18,278 bases of DNA from Planctomycetaceae bacterium (lineage in GTDB: Bacteria > Planctomycetota > Planctomycetia > Pirellulales > Pirellulaceae), in the NCBI GenBank assembly GCA_007695205.1, contig REEF01000233.1, forward strand, positions 1 to 18,278, given 5' to 3'. Of this stretch, positions 15,473 to 18,278 are shown piece by piece. The notes below the pieces were generated by a model. That model was not told the DNA's origin and made no database searches. It worked only from the letters and a program-made list of their open reading frames with translations. A program made the position numbers and the translations under genes. How positions within the stretch are numbered: the stretch's first letter is position 1; every line of letters starts with the position of its first letter.

Positions 15473-16432
15473 GTGAATGCAGCGAAAAAGAAAGAAGTCG
15501 TCTCGACGCCCAGTATCATCGCGCGCCTGCTTCCCTTGCCCAGTGCCGCGTGGCGGCAAACGCTGATCGGTGTGGCAGCGATCCTGTTGCCTGTGGCTGT
15601 TGCCTACTATGCATGGGATCGTTGGGGGCCACGGATTCTGGCGGACGGCGACTATGCCTTGCAAGCCGATCGCGTGCAGATCACGCCGCCGCCGGACTGG
15701 GTTCGCACGGATGTGGCGGGTGAAGTGGTACGCGATAACAACCTGGAAGGACTGTCCCTGCTGGATCCCAAGTTGACGGTCAAGGTGTTTCAGGCGTTCG
15801 CTGCTCACAGTTGGGTCGAGAATGTCAGCCGAGTCAGCAAGCATCCGCCGGGCCGCGCGGCTTCGGTCGTCGTGGAAATGACCTATCGAAAGCCGGTGGC
15901 GATGGTAGAGGTCGAATTGAACGGCGTACCCGGTCTGTTGCCGATCGACGCGCAGGCCATCCTATTGCCACCGCAAGATTTCCTGCCGTCGTCGCACGAT
16001 TCGCACGCCGACCCGACTCGCGGGTACCTGCGCATCGCCGTGCCGCACGCGGTCCCCAGCGGAACCGTGGGAACCCCTTGGGGGCAGACGGAAGTCCACG
16101 AAGCGGCTCGGATCGCTGCCGTCTTCGACGACGCTTGGAAACAATGCGGGCTGTTCCGCATCCAACTGGTGCCGCTCGGTTCGGAGGGTTCCACGCAGAT
16201 CATCCCCACGTTTGAATTGCAGAGTCGCAGTGGGGCAGCGGTCATTTGGGGACGAGCGCCGGATCTGCGCAGCGAAACCGAAACCAAGACGGCGGTGGCC
16301 AAGGTCGCATCGGTCCTGAAGTACGTCCAGGAGCACGGATCGTTGGAGAACGCACCGCCCGAAACAACCCTGGACGTGCGCGTCCCGCACAGCGGCACCC
16401 GCACCGCCCAGCAGCCACTGATGTATCAGTAA
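15473..16432 (+). CDS. FtsQ-like single-pass membrane protein
   Basis: A 319-aa protein with a Lys-rich cytoplasmic start (MNAAKKKE), one transmembrane segment at about residues 37-55 (LIGVAAILLPVAVAYYAW) and an extracytoplasmic remainder. Residues 65-160 resemble the POTRA plus beta region of FtsQ: VQITPPPDWV, then LLDPKLTVKVFQAF, HSWVENVSRVSKHPPG, and VVVEMTYRKPVAMVEV, followed by a LPIDAQAILLP segment. FtsQ/DivIB links early and late division proteins, and it follows murB in many dcw clusters, which fits the place here. Similarity is structural, not a sequence match I can prove. The GTG at 15473 is chosen because AAGGAGG (15458-15464) lies 8 nt upstream; an in-frame ATG at 15380 lies within murB. 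Confidence 0.62.
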   Translation: MNAAKKKEVVSTPSIIARLLPLPSAAWRQTLIGVAAILLPVAVAYYAWDRWGPRILADGDYALQADRVQITPPPDWVRTDVAGEVVRDNNLEGLSLLDPKLTVKVFQAFAAHSWVENVSRVSKHPPGRAASVVVEMTYRKPVAMVEVELNGVPGLLPIDAQAILLPPQDFLPSSHDSHADPTRGYLRIAVPHAVPSGTVGTPWGQTEVHEAARIAAVFDDAWKQCGLFRIQLVPLGSEGSTQIIPTFELQSRSGAAVIWGRAPDLRSETETKTAVAKVASVLKYVQEHGSLENAPPETTLDVRVPHSGTRTAQQPLMYQ

Positions 16433-16442
16433 GGGAATCTCA

Positions 16443-16511
16443 TCCGAATTCTGGCGAATCCGGCTACGCGTTGGCGGAGGGATCGTCCGAATTCTGGCGA
16501 ATCCGGCTACG
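16443..16511. repeat. two 26-bp direct repeats, each with a small palindrome
   Basis: Identical 26-bp units at 16443-16468 and 16486-16511, 43 bp apart start to start with a 17-nt spacer. Each begins TCCGAATTCTGGCGAATCCG, in which CCGAATTC and GAATCCGG can pair around TGGC with one mismatch. They fill the gap between the FtsQ-like gene and the convergent gene at 16519, only 7 nt past the second unit, so they could serve as a bidirectional termination or mRNA end structure. No CRISPR character. Confidence 0.88.
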
Positions 16512-16518
16512 AGAGCCG

Positions 16519-17445
16519 TCAGCCGTCTGGCCCGCTGGGCAGCCAGTTCGCCCAGCTCAACGGCACGAGTATGCTACGCGCCATCGCGTCGAGTTTCTCG
16601 ACTGGTTCCAGCATCTTGAGTTGCTGGGCAATCGCCTCCGCACTCTGGCCGGACGATTCCTGTTGATGATGTTCCAGTTCCCGGATTCGCGTCATGGCCG
16701 CATCGGTCGGCAGACCGGTCAACACGAGCTGGCACGGCTCGCCGCCGGCCACGACCTGAGCCACCAACTGGCCCACCGCAGGCAGTGCCTGTTCGAGCAG
16801 CCGGATGTTCCGTTCGGCAGACTCGTATCGACCGGCGTCCACCTGCGAAGCGATCAGATCGTAGCGCTGCTGGATTTGCTCCAGCGATTGTTGCAAACGA
16901 GCGCGCAGCTCCTCGCCCGCCACCTGGCCGGTTGCCGAAACGTTCTTCGTTCGAAACCACGCATCACCGGCGGCTGCAATCCGCAACGGCGTCATGGCCT
17001 GGCGAAACGCGTGGTAACCCTCGACGGTCCCCTTTTGCAGCAGGGCAACTTTGTCGACCGGGACCGCGACACCCGATACCATGCTTCCCTGGTAGACCGG
17101 CACGAACAGCAGGGTTCCCTCCAGACCCAGGCGGTCCATTACGCCAAGCACGGAACCGAGCATCAGCCAAGCTTCCTGCCCGGCGCGGTGGGGGTTGCTG
17201 ATCCTTGGCGACACCAGGGTCACCTGCCGGTGCTGGCAACCGATGACGACGGCGTCTTCCAGGCCCATGATCCCCAGGGCCAGGCGCAAGCGGTCGTGGG
17301 GATCTGCGATCGCGGCGAGCGGGCCGGCAACTTGCGTGTCGGCTGCCCAACCGGGCTTGTGGCAGGCCGCCACGAGGGTGCTGGTCATAAGCAGCGCGAC
17401 GGTCGCAACACCGGCACGATCCCGGCAAAAGAATGAACGATTCAT
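16519..17445 (-). CDS. exported protein of unknown function
   Basis: A 308-aa protein I do not recognise. Residues 1 to about 36 form a signal peptide (hydrophobic VATVALLMTSTLVAA). It can be read either as a lipoprotein leader, with lipobox VAAC and Cys28, or as a Sec leader cut after GWAA. The body is mixed alpha/beta to about 160, then long helices, including a Gln/Arg-rich stretch (LRARLQQSLEQIQQRY) that could be a coiled coil, and a second helical region before the C terminus. Its start overlaps the stop of the upstream gene as ATGA, so the two are translationally coupled. The competing plus-strand frame across the same DNA lacks any sign of a signal or domain. The function may be in the envelope. 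Confidence 0.78.
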   Translation of the reverse strand: MNRSFFCRDRAGVATVALLMTSTLVAACHKPGWAADTQVAGPLAAIADPHDRLRLALGIMGLEDAVVIGCQHRQVTLVSPRISNPHRAGQEAWLMLGSVLGVMDRLGLEGTLLFVPVYQGSMVSGVAVPVDKVALLQKGTVEGYHAFRQAMTPLRIAAAGDAWFRTKNVSATGQVAGEELRARLQQSLEQIQQRYDLIASQVDAGRYESAERNIRLLEQALPAVGQLVAQVVAGGEPCQLVLTGLPTDAAMTRIRELEHHQQESSGQSAEAIAQQLKMLEPVEKLDAMARSILVPLSWANWLPSGPDG

Positions 17446-18278
17446 CGTTGTGGCTCCAAAACATTGGCCTCGCGCACGCTGCCGATCGTATAGCCTCGTT
17501 CGGGCGAGCGGGAAGTGTCAGCTTGGTATACGGTTACCTTGTCCCTGTCCCAAAATCTCCACCGACCGGGGGGCTGGTGTTTCACGAGAATGCCAGTCGG
17601 GGTGTCCTTATCGTCCAAGGCCAGATAGAACGTCTCGCCTCCGATCTCGACCGTATCCCACTCGAACACGCGAATGATTCGCGGGCCGTCGGGGGTATCG
17701 AGCCGCAGTTCATCACGGGTCTTTCCCGTGTGATTCTGGAGAATCTGGTTGATCGGGTGTTTGCTCTGGCGTATTGTACAAATACGACCGTCATCCAGTC
17801 CGAAGGTCTGAATCGTTTTTCCCGCTTGGACCGCATGAGGGACCAGCTCGGCGCCGAAGGCCAGCGTGTCTGCCACGCCCGGTGGCAGGAGACGCCCTAA
17901 CCACCGCACGACTCTTTCCCCTGCCTTTAACATCAAATACAGCACCGCTGCGCCGGGTTCGTCTTGATCCGCCAGTTGCCGGGCCGTGTGCAACGTTTCG
18001 GTAACATCCTGCAGCTCGTCGTAAATCTCTCGGACGTCCTCCGGCAGCATCTCACGGAGAAGATGCCAGTGCGCGCCAAAAACGCCATCAGGATCCTCGG
18101 CAACTTTACCTCGCAGTTCGGCGGGCAGCTTATCGAGCAAACCATCCTGGATCACATCAACTTTCAGCAGTGCATCACATAACGCGAGCTGATCCTGGAG
18201 GGCCTGTTTTGTCTCAGGCGAATCAGAATCCGCAACGTCGAAGCCGAACCAGTCGCCCACTTGGGCATCGACCTCTTC
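17442..18278 (-). CDS. protein of unknown function, 5' end beyond the window
   Basis: At least 272 residues from a GTG at 18260, but the frame stays open to the window edge, so the true start may lie outside. Not recognised. The first half is acidic and helical (ETKQALQDQLALCDALLK, DVREIYDELQDVTETLHTA). A more hydrophobic middle (VLYLMLKAGERVVRWLGRLLPPG) may be amphipathic or membrane-associated. The C-terminal part is strand-rich (IRVFEWDTVEIGGETFYLALDDKD), suggesting a small beta domain. No signal peptide is seen. It overlaps the following exported gene by 4 nt, implying one operon and related roles. No Cys or His pattern for metal binding is apparent. Confidence 0.72.
   Translation of the reverse strand, partial: EEVDAQVGDWFGFDVADSDSPETKQALQDQLALCDALLKVDVIQDGLLDKLPAELRGKVAEDPDGVFGAHWHLLREMLPEDVREIYDELQDVTETLHTARQLADQDEPGAAVLYLMLKAGERVVRWLGRLLPPGVADTLAFGAELVPHAVQAGKTIQTFGLDDGRICTIRQSKHPINQILQNHTGKTRDELRLDTPDGPRIIRVFEWDTVEIGGETFYLALDDKDTPTGILVKHQPPGRWRFWDRDKVTVYQADTSRSPERGYTIGSVREANVLEPQR

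Noticed and set aside
16443..16511. CRISPR array
   Set aside because: Only two units with a 17-nt spacer and no cas genes; fits a direct repeat instead.
16246..17436. Plus-strand 396-codon frame opposite the exported unknown gene
   Set aside because: It overlaps the end of the FtsQ-like gene and is Arg/His/Gln-rich; the minus-strand frame has a signal peptide and coupled start.

Overview
The window looks like a chromosomal segment of a planctomycete, probably from or near the Pirellulales. This is inferred from GC-rich coding DNA, a twin-arginine (Tat) exported Gfo/Idh/MocA oxidoreductase, a Cys-rich outer-membrane beta-barrel precursor of a kind common in that phylum, a small DUF2007-type protein, a B12-binding radical SAM enzyme and many short inverted-repeat elements. 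No 16S rRNA or other phylogenetic marker is present, so the assignment is an inference.

Layout. 1-136: downstream flank of nnrE with a decayed inverted repeat. 137-850 (-): nnrE, diverging from an FmdB-type zinc-ribbon gene (952-1185, +). 1213-5605 (+): a candidate promoter, an 85-bp inverted repeat in the presumed leader, then three tandem DegT/DnrJ/EryC1-type PLP aminotransferases, each with its own Tat leader. A near-identical 85-bp repeat follows 2 nt after the last stop codon. 5818-7137 (+): a Tat-exported Gfo/Idh/MocA oxidoreductase. 7221-8208: a repeat island with three 73-bp elements, one 66-bp element and one 97-bp element around a small DUF2007-like gene (-). 8235-12511 (+): a secreted GH99/WbsX-like glycan-active protein with three beta-sandwich-like modules, overlapping by 4 nt a B12-binding-domain radical SAM enzyme. 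12727-14265 (+): an outer-membrane beta-barrel protein with a good downstream terminator. 14475-16432 (+): a strong sigma70-like promoter, a MurB homologue and an FtsQ-like membrane protein. 16519-18278 (-): two translationally coupled genes of unknown function, the first one running off the right edge.

How the parts may work together. The most unusual block is 1443-7137: four neighbouring enzymes, three PLP aminotransferases and one NAD(P)-dependent sugar-type oxidoreductase, all carry Tat leaders. Oxidoreductase plus DegT aminotransferase is the standard chemistry for making (or, in reverse, removing) amino groups on sugars, but it normally happens in the cytoplasm. Here the leaders predict folded, cofactor-loaded enzymes outside the cytoplasmic membrane. 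The neighbouring secreted GH99-like protein and outer-membrane barrel fit a cell-envelope or glycan-processing theme, but nothing in the sequence ties them to the aminotransferases directly. The MurB/FtsQ-like pair keeps the murB-ftsQ order of division and cell-wall clusters; its MurB lacks two of the three catalytic residues expected from the family.
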